This document shows, piece by piece, positions 15,077-22,195 of a stretch of DNA of 24,325 nt (its first letter is position 1; each line of letters starts with the position of its first letter). The notes under the pieces were generated by a model, which did not search any database, was not told the DNA's origin, and saw nothing but the letters and a program-made list of their open reading frames with translations. The stretch is from an uncultured bacterium (lineage in GTDB: Bacteria > Actinomycetota > Coriobacteriia > Coriobacteriales > Atopobiaceae), in assembly GCA_905215465.1 (NCBI GenBank), contig CAJMPT010000021.1:1-24325 (forward strand), in the 5' to 3' direction. A program made the position numbers and the translations under genes.

Positions 15077-16045
15077 GTGGATCTTCTCGCGGACGTATTG
15101 TTCGACAGCGTCATTGACACGCTCAAGCTCATCCCGTTCCTGTTTGTGACCTACCTGGCCATGGAGGCCCTCGAGCATTCCGCAAGCCACCACGTGCGCT
15201 CTGCCGTGGAGAAGTCCGGCAAGGCCGGCCCTGTCGTGGGATCGCTTCTGGGCGCCCTTCCGCAGTGCGGCTTCTCGGCCATGGCGGCCACGCTCTACGC
15301 CGGCCGCGTCGTTACGGCTGGCACGCTGGTCGCGGTCATTCTCTCGACGTCAGACGAGATGATTCCGGTCTTTGTGGCCCACCAGGAGTCCCCGGCCCGT
15401 CTGTTCTCGATCTTGGCCCTCAAGGTGGTCGTCGGCATTGTGGCGGGCCTCCTCGTTGACGTGGTACTGCGCGTGCTTCACCGCACGGGCGATGGCCATG
15501 CCCACATCCACGAGCTCTGCGAGCGCGCTCACTGCCACTGCGAGGACGCGGATGATGAGACCGATGAGGGCGAGGAGCAGGAGGCCCTTGAGCCTAGCGA
15601 CGCCCACCACCAAGACGGCCACGGTCATGACCATCACGGTCACGGCCCATGGCCCATCGTGCGCTCCGCCCTTGTCCACACCGCCCAGGTGACGGCCTTC
15701 ATCTTCCTGGTGACCCTAGTGTTCGGCCTGCTCATCGAGGGAGTGGGGGAGGACGCCATTGGCAGCCTCCTGGCAGACCACCCCGTCCGCGCGACCTTCA
15801 TCGCGGCGCTGGTGGGCCTCATTCCCAACTGCGGCGCAAGCGTGGCTCTGACCGAACTGTTCCTTGACGGAACCCTGGCGGCGGGTCCCATGGTGGCAGG
15901 CCTTCTGGTCTCCGGTGGCGTGGGCCTGCTGGTCTTGTGGCGCACCAACGTCGACCTGCGTCAGAACGCCGCGGTCACCGGTGTGGTCTACGCCGTGGGC
16001 GTGGCCGTTGGCCTTTTGGTGGGCGCTACGGGTATGATGTTCTAA
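15077..16045 (+). CDS. Two-repeat metal permease with His-rich loop (putative manganese/heavy-metal exporter family)
   Basis: A 322-aa integral membrane protein built of two similar halves, each with a re-entrant-like motif: GALPQCGFS at residues 59-67 and GLIPNCGAS at 247-255. This arrangement fits the putative 10/11-TM heavy-metal or manganese transporter family (ArsP_2/DUF2899-like). Between the halves, residues 141-191 form a loop rich in His, Cys, Asp and Glu (HAHIHELCERAHCHC; GHGHDHHGHG), a likely metal-binding segment. The GTG at 15077 follows AAGAAAGGG, 22 bases after truA. No metal riboswitch fits in the gap. Substrate is inferred; function is not proven for most members. Confidence 0.7.
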   Translation: MDLLADVLFDSVIDTLKLIPFLFVTYLAMEALEHSASHHVRSAVEKSGKAGPVVGSLLGALPQCGFSAMAATLYAGRVVTAGTLVAVILSTSDEMIPVFVAHQESPARLFSILALKVVVGIVAGLLVDVVLRVLHRTGDGHAHIHELCERAHCHCEDADDETDEGEEQEALEPSDAHHQDGHGHDHHGHGPWPIVRSALVHTAQVTAFIFLVTLVFGLLIEGVGEDAIGSLLADHPVRATFIAALVGLIPNCGASVALTELFLDGTLAAGPMVAGLLVSGGVGLLVLWRTNVDLRQNAAVTGVVYAVGVAVGLLVGATGMMF

Positions 16046-16093
16046 CGCGCGACCGTCCGGCCGCGCACGATCGAGCGAGGGGGGCGAGGCCGC

Positions 16094-16864
16094 ATGTTCA
16101 GGAAGCGCGAGCGCTTTGAGCGCAGCGACGTTCCACGAGAGACCCCGTACACAAACGTCATCGGCGTAGTCGTGCTTGTCGTTGTCTTTGTGGCCCTGGC
16201 CGTGACCGTCATGGCCATATGGAACCGCGTGAACCTAGAGAGCCGTCTGGGAGCCAACGACCTCTCGGGCTCCCTCTCCGCCCAGTCCAAGGCAAGCGCG
16301 GCCGATGGCTATACGGCCTCCTCGGACGAGCTCGAGAGCACGCTCTTCCTTACCGTGGCATCCGCCGCTTCCGATGCGGGCGGAACCCAGCTCTCCGACG
16401 CGCGCGTGCTGACGGTGAACAAGACCCAGGGTAGCGCGGTGCTGGCGACCATTCCCGTGACGGCCGAGGTCATGTCTGGCGAGACCGCCATGACGCTTGC
16501 GGACCTTTGCGCCCAGGCTGGCGCGGACGCCTGCGTGGCCCCGCTCTCTGCCGCCTCCGGCGTGCGCTTCACGCACGTCGTGGTGGCCACCGAGGACGTG
16601 CTCGAGAAGGCGGCCGGCATCGTGGGCGCCAGCAAGGTCAACCTCGTGGGCGAGGCCTCCGACCTCCTCAACCTCATGAGGACCGACATGGACGCCTCCG
16701 ACCTGTTGGCCTTTGCGGAGACCGTCTCTGGCATTGGCCTGGGCAACATCCAGCGCACCGAGGCCTCGCTCGTGGCGGACCCCAACCAGGCCGAGGCGGG
16801 CCTTCAGGCCATCGACAAGACCGCGCTCTGCCTGAGCCTGGGCACCATCGTCGCCGCTTCCTAG
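16094..16864 (+). CDS. Membrane-anchored protein with degenerate LCP-like domain
   Basis: The 256-aa protein has a basic cytoplasmic N-terminus and a TM helix at about residues 22-42 (NVIGVVVLVVVFVALAVTVM), with the rest extracytoplasmic. From residue 83 it follows LytR-CpsA-Psr order. A strand TLFLTVASA is followed by SDARVLTVNKTQGSAVLATI, then PVT where active enzymes have PRD. After that come TLADLCAQAGADACVAPLSA and SGVRFTHVVVA. The conserved arginine and the first aspartate are absent, so transfer of glycopolymer to peptidoglycan is unlikely. The remote similarity is my reading by eye. A strong terminator follows, and the next gene is a glycosyltransferase. Confidence 0.55.
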   Translation: MFRKRERFERSDVPRETPYTNVIGVVVLVVVFVALAVTVMAIWNRVNLESRLGANDLSGSLSAQSKASAADGYTASSDELESTLFLTVASAASDAGGTQLSDARVLTVNKTQGSAVLATIPVTAEVMSGETAMTLADLCAQAGADACVAPLSAASGVRFTHVVVATEDVLEKAAGIVGASKVNLVGEASDLLNLMRTDMDASDLLAFAETVSGIGLGNIQRTEASLVADPNQAEAGLQAIDKTALCLSLGTIVAAS

Positions 16865-16921
16865 GCTGTTCCGCCCCTGGTCCCAACGCCTCCTTCACAG
16901 CTCTGTTGATTCTGCTTGATT

Positions 16922-16957
16922 TGCCCTCCGCCGCTGGTGGAGGGCATTTTTTGTTTT
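16922..16957 (+). terminator. Strong intrinsic terminator
   Basis: TGCCCTCCGCC (16922-16932) pairs with GGTGGAGGGCA (16936-16946) over GCT, an 11-bp stem with one G-U pair, followed by TTTTTTGTTTT. It ends the truA-permease-LCP-like transcription unit. Confidence 0.85.
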
Positions 16958-16979
16958 GGGCTGCTGGTACCCTTACCAT
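16951..16979 (+). promoter_or_regulatory. Weak candidate promoter for the downstream glycosyltransferase
   Basis: TTGTTT (16951-16956) is followed after 17 bases by TACCAT (16974-16979), four of six -10 bases. The -35 box overlaps the terminator T-run. It is offered because the terminator implies a new start for the gene at 17043. Confidence 0.3.
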
Positions 16980-17042
16980 GATTGGGCGAGAAGACCCTCG
17001 CCCCCGAGTTTCCAACCAATGGTGTTAGGAGCGCAGCTGGCA

Positions 17043-18131
17043 ATGACGGGTTTCTCGCCAACATCGCCCGTGGTTTCCGTTCTTGTGGTAGTCCATGACG
17101 GGGAGCCCACGGTGCGCAGAGCGCTCGAGAGCCTGCAGGCCCAGACGTTCTCAAACTTTGAGATCGTGGTCGTTGACGCCGGGTCTGCGGACGGCACGGC
17201 CCGCATCCTTGACGCCATGTCCGAGCGAGACATGCGCATCTCGGTGACCCGCGTCGAGGGCCAGGATGTCCTTGCGGCCCTTGACCTTGCGCTTTCTCGC
17301 GCACGTGGAGAGTACGTGCTGGCAATGCACCAGAGCGCCTGGGCCGAGTCCGCGCTCCTGGCAGAGCTTTTTGAGGCCGCCCAGGCCTCCGACCTTGAGC
17401 TTGCCATGGGCGGCTTCACGGTCAACGTGGCCGTGGGCTCCCGCGAGATCGCCCTTGAGGCACAGTCCGAGGACCGCGTCTTTCTCACCCAGCACGACTT
17501 CCGCGCCGCGGCATGGTCGCTGTTCGACCGCGGCCTCATGGCTCCGCTCTGCGCAAAGCTCTTTAAACGCCAGGCTGTTCTTGCCGCGGGCGCGCGCTTT
17601 GCCAGTGCGGACGACGCGGTGGGCACTGCGGCCTCCGTCCATGCCTTTACCCTGGAGTTCCTCCGCGACGTGGAGCGCGTTGGCATGGTGCCCACGGCTC
17701 GCTACCACGTGGCGCTCTGCGCGAGGGATGCCGTCCTGCCCGCGCCCGGGCCCCAGGCCTATCAGCGCCTTGAGACCGAGTACGCGGCCACGCTTGCGCT
17801 CCTGCGCCACTGGGGCATGGAGGGTGACGCCGCCAGCATGGAGATGCTCCAGCGCCGCTACGTGGAGATCCTTGCCGCTTGCATTGACGGCGTGGCGGGG
17901 CGTGGCCCCATCGCGCCCAAGGCCGAGGACCTCCAGAGCGTCTCTCGCATGATCTCCACCGAGCACGCCCAGCTTGCGGCGAGCGTGGCCGAGCCGCGTG
18001 ACAGCTTCACGCGCGCCATGGCCCCGTCCATCCGCAACGGCAACGCCCGCAAGGCCTACTCCCAGGCAAAGCTTTGGGGGCTTCTCCGTCATGGCATGCC
18101 AGCGGGCAACTTCCCCGACACCTACGTCTAG
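17043..18131 (+). CDS. Family 2 glycosyltransferase-like protein lacking the DxD motif
   Basis: The protein has 362 aa from the ATG at 17043, chosen because AGGAG (17027-17031) lies upstream; an in-frame ATG at 17019 has no ribosome site. The GT-A start is clear: VSVLVVVHDGEPTVRRALES, then VVVDAGSADGTARIL in place of DDGSTD, and RARGEYVLAM. Where the metal-binding DxD should follow, it reads HQSAW (residues 96-100). The C-terminal half keeps a module like that of GT2 enzymes (LMAPLCAKLFKRQAVL) but no acceptor specificity can be read. The protein may be inactive, metal-independent or regulatory. No TM segment. It converges on the minus-strand GT2. Confidence 0.7.
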   Translation: MTGFSPTSPVVSVLVVVHDGEPTVRRALESLQAQTFSNFEIVVVDAGSADGTARILDAMSERDMRISVTRVEGQDVLAALDLALSRARGEYVLAMHQSAWAESALLAELFEAAQASDLELAMGGFTVNVAVGSREIALEAQSEDRVFLTQHDFRAAAWSLFDRGLMAPLCAKLFKRQAVLAAGARFASADDAVGTAASVHAFTLEFLRDVERVGMVPTARYHVALCARDAVLPAPGPQAYQRLETEYAATLALLRHWGMEGDAASMEMLQRRYVEILAACIDGVAGRGPIAPKAEDLQSVSRMISTEHAQLAASVAEPRDSFTRAMAPSIRNGNARKAYSQAKLWGLLRHGMPAGNFPDTYV

Positions 18132-18183
18132 CGCTCGTAAGCCAGCTCACCCAAGCCGTCTGCCCAGACCAACCCCAAACAAC

Positions 18184-19308
18184 CTACTTACGCGAGAAAA
18201 GCCTGTTCAGGCGGCTCGTCGCGTTGCGCACGGTGAAGTCCAGGCCGTTCTGCCTGACGCGCCACGCACCCTCGCGAGCAAGGTATCCCATGTGGGCGAG
18301 CTTGCCGCCTCGCGGCGCGGGCAGGCCCATGACCTGCGCGAAGAGATGACGCCCGGCCGGTCCGATGGCGGGATTGGCCATGACGGCCGCCACGTCGAGC
18401 CGCTCCATGGAGCGCCGCAGCAGCTCCGTCAGGCCGGGTGCCTCAATGCCGGCAGCGCTCACGGTAATGGTGGCGTAGTTGATGCCACGCAGCGTGAGTG
18501 CGTCCAGAACGCGCTGGTCCGTAACGCCCAGGCGCTCGGCGGCGTCCATCATGTCGTTCCAGCGCGTGAGCGGCGTGAGCGGGTTTCTCGCCGCAAGGGC
18601 CTCTGCGTCGTTGAGGTCGTGCTCGCGGTAGAAGTAGTACGGCTCGTCCACGTAGGCAATGCGGTCGGTGGCGCAGAGGGTCTCCACCATAAAGGGGTTG
18701 TCGGCCCAGCCGGCGCCGGGAATCTCCAGGAAGCGGATGCCGCGCTCGCGCAGGAACTCGGTGCGGTAGAGGGCCGCCCAGATGGCGGGGTGGTGCAGCA
18801 CGAGCTCGATGCCCTCGCCCACGGCAAAGGGCTGCTCGGCGGGTCGGACGCGCCCCTTGTACTGGCAGGCCACGCGGGTGACCTCGGCCGGCTGCCCGTC
18901 CTTCTTGCCGACGGACTCAAAGACGCGCCAGTAGGCGCACTTGACCACGTCAGCGCCGCTCACGCGCGAGGCCTGGGCAACCATGCCGGCAAACGCGCCG
19001 GGCGCCAGGTAGTCGTCGGGCTCCACGATGCTCAGCCACTCGCCGCGAGCCATGGCAATGCCGCGGTTGCAGGAGGCGCCGTAGCCCTCGTTGGGCTTGT
19101 CCACCACAATCACGCGCTGGTCGCGGGCGGCGTGCGCGTGCGCAATGGTGCTGGACTCGTCGGTCGAGCCGTCATTTACCACGATGACCTCTACCTGCTG
19201 GTGCGTCTGCCCCTCTATGCTGGCCAGGCACTGGTCGAGCGTGGCCGCAACGTTGTACGTGGGCACGATGACGCTCACGAGTCCGGGCTCTGGCTTGGTG
19301 GTGCTCAT
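18184..19308 (-). CDS. Glycosyltransferase family 2
   Basis: A 374-aa canonical GT-A enzyme on the minus strand. VSVIVPTYNVAATLDQCLAS is at residues 11-30, NDGSTD at 45-50, ARGEWLSIVEPDDY at 87-100 (the DxD-type site is EPDD), and a downstream AIWAALYRTEFLRE motif is present. It most likely transfers a sugar from a nucleotide-sugar to an envelope glycan at the cytoplasmic face. The sugar and acceptor cannot be predicted. The ATG is at 19308, with GAGGGAGGA on the minus strand just upstream. It is convergent with the gene at 17043 and divergent from the gene at 19438; the 52-base convergent gap 18132-18183 holds no clear terminator. Confidence 0.9.
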   Translation of the reverse strand: MSTTKPEPGLVSVIVPTYNVAATLDQCLASIEGQTHQQVEVIVVNDGSTDESSTIAHAHAARDQRVIVVDKPNEGYGASCNRGIAMARGEWLSIVEPDDYLAPGAFAGMVAQASRVSGADVVKCAYWRVFESVGKKDGQPAEVTRVACQYKGRVRPAEQPFAVGEGIELVLHHPAIWAALYRTEFLRERGIRFLEIPGAGWADNPFMVETLCATDRIAYVDEPYYFYREHDLNDAEALAARNPLTPLTRWNDMMDAAERLGVTDQRVLDALTLRGINYATITVSAAGIEAPGLTELLRRSMERLDVAAVMANPAIGPAGRHLFAQVMGLPAPRGGKLAHMGYLAREGAWRVRQNGLDFTVRNATSRLNRLFSRK

Positions 19309-19437
19309 GTGTCCTCCCTCGGGTGCTCCCGCGCTCTGGCCGGCGAGAAGCCCGTGTTGCCGTAACCTTATATACTAGACCAGCCGCGCGCGGGCGCCTG
19401 CCGCCCGTGGCCAGACGCACGTCATTCGGGAGAGCTG
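19309..19437. promoter_or_regulatory. Divergent intergenic region between two glycosyltransferase genes
   Basis: This 129-base gap must hold promoters for the minus-strand GT2 and the plus-strand GT2. Its only AT-rich island is CTTATATACTAG around 19367-19378, which contains TATACT on plus and TATATA/TAGTAT on minus. No convincing -35 was found on either strand. A GGCGAGAA octamer (19342-19349) lies here. Confidence 0.35.
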
Positions 19438-20430
19438 ATGAGAAGACCTGCCATAGTCATCGTGACCTTCAAGCGCCAGGAGCTCCTGGGGCAGCTCTTC
19501 GAGTCCATCAAGAAGCTAACCGTCGCCGCCTGGCGCGTCGTGGTGGTGGACAACGAGAACTCCGCCCTCACGGCCCAGATGGCCGCGGACTTTGCCGCGG
19601 AACTGGACGCCGCCTGGGGCCCCACGGAAGACGACCCGGACGCCGAGGGAGGCACTTCTCGGCTGGCGTACGTGCCCATGGAGGAGAACACCGGCGGCGC
19701 CGGTGGCTTCTCGGCGGGCGTGAAGAGGGCCTATGAACTGGGCGCCGAGTGGTTCTGGGTCATGGACGACGACGTGGCCGTGGAGCCCGACGGCCTGGCC
19801 AAGCTGGCCCGCTGGTCGGAGGAGGCCGACGCCGTCATGGGCCAGCGCAAAGACTTTGACGGCGGCCACTTCTTCTGGCAGCACCGCTTCTGGACGGGCC
19901 TTGCCATCTACAACCCGTTCTCGCGCGACGGCTGGAAGCCCGGCGAGCGCTACAAGCTGGCAAACGTCCTCTGCTTTGAGGGGAGCTTCTTCAGCCGCCG
20001 CCTAGTCAAGAAGATCGGCCTGCCTGACCCGCGCTTCTTCATCTACCTGGACGACGCCTGCTACGGCTACCTGGCCAGCAAGGCCGGCAAGGTCTACTAC
20101 GTGCCGGACTACGTGCTCTCCCGTCGCCGCGAGGTGGCCAACAAGGAGATCGGCCGCGTCCGCCAGCTCAACTCCACGTCGGACATGACGCGCTACTACA
20201 TCACGCGCAACCGTGCCTATCTGGCCCGCTACTATCGCCTCTACGGGGACTACAACCCGGTGGGCTACGCCGTGGGCACGCTGGCCAACTTTGCCAAGGA
20301 GCTCATCCGCATCCTTCTGGTTGACCGCGAGCACCTGGGCAGCGGCTGGGCGCGCCTGTGGGCCGGCTGGAAGGAGGGCCGCCGCATCCTGCGCGACCCC
20401 ACCTGGGAGCCCATGCCCCCGCTGGAGTAG
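19438..20430 (+). CDS. GlfT/rhamnosyltransferase-like family 2 glycosyltransferase
   Basis: A 330-aa GT2 resembling galactofuranosyl- and rhamnosyl-transferases (GlfT/WbbL-like). It begins AIVIVTFKRQELLGQLFESI. The donor-site VVVVDNENS (residues 35-42) and the typical NTGGAGGFSAGV (84-95) are followed by WFWVMDDDVAVEPDG with the Asp triad at 110-112. Later FFIYLDDACYGYLASKAG matches the acceptor-side DD motif, and TRYYITRNRAYLARYY is a common C-terminal signature. It is cytosolic or membrane-associated, probably extending a lipid-linked glycan. The ATG at 19438 follows CGGGAGAG. Substrate is inferred from family only. A bidirectional terminator follows. Confidence 0.8.
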   Translation: MRRPAIVIVTFKRQELLGQLFESIKKLTVAAWRVVVVDNENSALTAQMAADFAAELDAAWGPTEDDPDAEGGTSRLAYVPMEENTGGAGGFSAGVKRAYELGAEWFWVMDDDVAVEPDGLAKLARWSEEADAVMGQRKDFDGGHFFWQHRFWTGLAIYNPFSRDGWKPGERYKLANVLCFEGSFFSRRLVKKIGLPDPRFFIYLDDACYGYLASKAGKVYYVPDYVLSRRREVANKEIGRVRQLNSTSDMTRYYITRNRAYLARYYRLYGDYNPVGYAVGTLANFAKELIRILLVDREHLGSGWARLWAGWKEGRRILRDPTWEPMPPLE

Positions 20431-20478
20431 GCGCCCGCGCCGCCGCGTGGCCGTCCCGCGCCCCACCAAGACCCAACA

Positions 20479-20512
20479 AAAAAGGCGAGAAGCACGCGCT
20501 TCTCGCCTTTTT
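20479..20512. terminator. Bidirectional intrinsic terminator
   Basis: AAAAAGGCGAGAAGC (20479-20493) pairs perfectly with GCTTCTCGCCTTTTT (20498-20512) over ACGC. The A-run and T-run serve both strands: it ends the plus-strand glycosyltransferase transcript and the minus-strand tRNA-Gln transcript. Confidence 0.9.
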
Positions 20513-20520
20513 GCGTCTTG

Positions 20521-20595
20521 TGGCAGGGGTAGTAGGATTCGAACCCACATTGATGGCACCAAAAACCACTGTCCTAACCATTGGACGATACCCCT
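20521..20595 (-). tRNA. tRNA-Gln (anticodon UUG)
   Basis: On the minus strand from 20595 to 20521 the sequence starts AGGGGTA and ends TACCCCT, then G and an encoded CCA. The D-arm GTCC/GGAC, anticodon arm GTGGT/GCCAT with loop TTTTGGT, and T-arm GTGGG/CCTAC with loop TTCGAAT all fold. Loop positions 34-36 read TTG, giving anticodon UUG for glutamine. The 75-base length including CCA is normal. Confidence 0.95.
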
Positions 20596-20607
20596 GGGCA
20601 AGCAACC

Positions 20608-20616
20608 ATTGTAGCA
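20608..20616 (-). promoter_or_regulatory. Extended -10 promoter of tRNA-Gln
   Basis: On the minus strand TGCTACAAT (20616 to 20608) matches the extended -10 form TGnTATAAT at all but one position. It lies 12 bases before the mature tRNA 5' end, leaving about six bases of leader. No good -35 is visible, as expected for an extended -10. Confidence 0.55.
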
Positions 20617-20658
20617 AGAAGGCGCGCGGCCGTGCGGCGCGGGCACGCCTGGTACGGG

Positions 20659-20766
20659 TAAAACGTTACTCCCACCCCTATAATCCTGCGGTTTTTACGC
20701 AGGGCTTACCGCCCGGCGCCACCTCGCGCCGTCCTGACGCGCGTTGCGCTAGACTGAAAACGTTTT
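20659..20766 (+). promoter_or_regulatory. Candidate glmU promoter region with two AAAACGTT sites and a start-site inverted repeat
   Basis: A perfect -10 box TATAAT is at 20679-20684, but no -35 match is seen. The inverted repeat CCTGCG (20685-20690) and CGCAGG (20698-20703) spans the predicted start near 20691. AAAACGTT occurs at 20660-20667, in the spacer region, and again at 20757-20764 inside the perfect palindrome AAAACGTTTT (20757-20766). The CG-centred palindromes resemble LacI-family operators; the regulator is unknown. Confidence 0.45.
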
Positions 20767-20799
20767 GCTGGGACCATGCACATTGGAGGCTTACCACCC

Positions 20800-22194
20800 A
20801 TGGCCATGACCGCGATCATTCTCGCCGCCGGCGAGGGAACGCGTATGAAGTCCCGTCACCCCAAGGTAATGCACAAGTTGCTCGACAGGCCCCTGGTCAG
20901 CTGGGTCACGCGCGCCGCGCGCGTCGCCGGTGCCGACCGCATCGTGGTCGTCGTGGGCAACGGCGCCGAGGAGATCCGCGCCCACCTGGCCGCGGAGACT
21001 GACGTGGAGTGCGTCGAGCAGACCGAGCGCCTGGGCACCGCCCACGCAACCCGCGTGGCCATCGAGGCTGCCGGCATCGGCGAGGGTCCCGTCGTGGTCC
21101 TCAACGGCGACCTGCCGCTCATCGAGCCCGAGACCATCTGCGCCTTTGCCCAGAGCGTCTCCGGTGGCGAGCACGCCGCCGCCATCCTCACCATGACGCC
21201 GCCGGACCCGTTTGGCTACGGTCGCATCGAGCTTGCCGAGGACGGTTCCGTCACGCGCATCATCGAGCAGAAGGACTGCACGCCCGAGCAGGCCGCCGGC
21301 CTCCTCGAGTGCAACGCCGGCTGCTACGCCTTTGACGGCGCACTTCTCGCCAGGCACATCGGCGAGGTGGGCAACCAGAACGCGCAGAGCGAGTACTACC
21401 TGCCCGACATGGTCGAGATCCTGCGCAACCACGGCTATGCCACCACCATCACGCACTGCGAGGACTACCGCGAGGGCCTTGGCGTGAACTCCCGCATCCA
21501 GCTGGCCGAGCTCTCCGCCCTGGCGCAGGCCAAGATCAACGAGGGCCTCATGGCCTCCGGCGTCACCATGCTGGACCCCAAGACCGTCTGGGTCGGCCCG
21601 GACGTCACCGTGGGCAGGGACACCGAGCTTCTCCCCATGACCATGCTCTGGGGCAAGACGACGGTGGGCGAGGGCTGCGTCGTCGGCCCCAACACGCGCC
21701 TTTCCAACTGCACCGTTGCCAATGACGTCACCCTCGAGGAGACCGTCGGCACCGATGTCACCATCGAGAGCGGCGTCACCTGCGGCCCGCGCGCCTACCT
21801 GCGCGGCGGTGCCCACGTCCTCGAGGGCGCCCACATCGGCACCCACGTGGAGCTCAAGAACACCGTGGTGGGCCGCGGCTCCAAGGTGCCCCACCTCTCC
21901 TACATTGGCGACTGCACCATGGGCGACCACGTCAACATCGGCGGCGGCTCCATCACGTGCAACTACGATGGCGTCCACAAGAGCCGCACCACCATTGGGG
22001 ACAACGTCTTCATTGGCTCCGACACCATGATGGTCGCGCCCGTCACCATTGGGGAGGGTGCCATCACCGGCGCCAGCTCCTGTATCACCCGCGATGTTCC
22101 CGCTGACGCTCTTGCCATCGAGCGCAGCGAGCAGCATATAGTTGAAGGTTTTGCCAGCAAGAGGCTCGAGCGACTGAGGAAGGACCAGGCCTAA
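20800..22194 (+). CDS. glmU: Bifunctional GlcNAc-1-P uridyltransferase / GlcN-1-P acetyltransferase
   Basis: GlmU (464 aa) acetylates GlcN-1-P and couples it to UTP, giving UDP-GlcNAc for peptidoglycan and other glycans. The N-terminal nucleotidyltransferase has LAAGEGTRMKSRHPKVMHK (residues 8-26), and LNGDLPLI carries the Mg-binding aspartate. The C-terminal half is a left-handed beta-helix of hexapeptide repeats from about residue 255. It includes KVPHLSYIGD, whose His matches the acetyltransferase base, and the CoA-binding NIGGGSITCNYDG. The ATG at 20800 is preceded by GGAGG (20785-20789). Upstream ATG 20776 lies before that site; 20806 is also possible. prs follows after one base. Confidence 0.97.
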   Translation: MAMTAIILAAGEGTRMKSRHPKVMHKLLDRPLVSWVTRAARVAGADRIVVVVGNGAEEIRAHLAAETDVECVEQTERLGTAHATRVAIEAAGIGEGPVVVLNGDLPLIEPETICAFAQSVSGGEHAAAILTMTPPDPFGYGRIELAEDGSVTRIIEQKDCTPEQAAGLLECNAGCYAFDGALLARHIGEVGNQNAQSEYYLPDMVEILRNHGYATTITHCEDYREGLGVNSRIQLAELSALAQAKINEGLMASGVTMLDPKTVWVGPDVTVGRDTELLPMTMLWGKTTVGEGCVVGPNTRLSNCTVANDVTLEETVGTDVTIESGVTCGPRAYLRGGAHVLEGAHIGTHVELKNTVVGRGSKVPHLSYIGDCTMGDHVNIGGGSITCNYDGVHKSRTTIGDNVFIGSDTMMVAPVTIGEGAITGASSCITRDVPADALAIERSEQHIVEGFASKRLERLRKDQA

Positions 22195-22195
22195 G

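Noticed and set aside
17974..19365. Plus-strand frame of 463 codons over the minus-strand glycosyltransferase
   Set aside because: The minus-strand frame has full GT2 motifs and a ribosome site. The plus-strand frame spans the end of one gene and the antisense of another.
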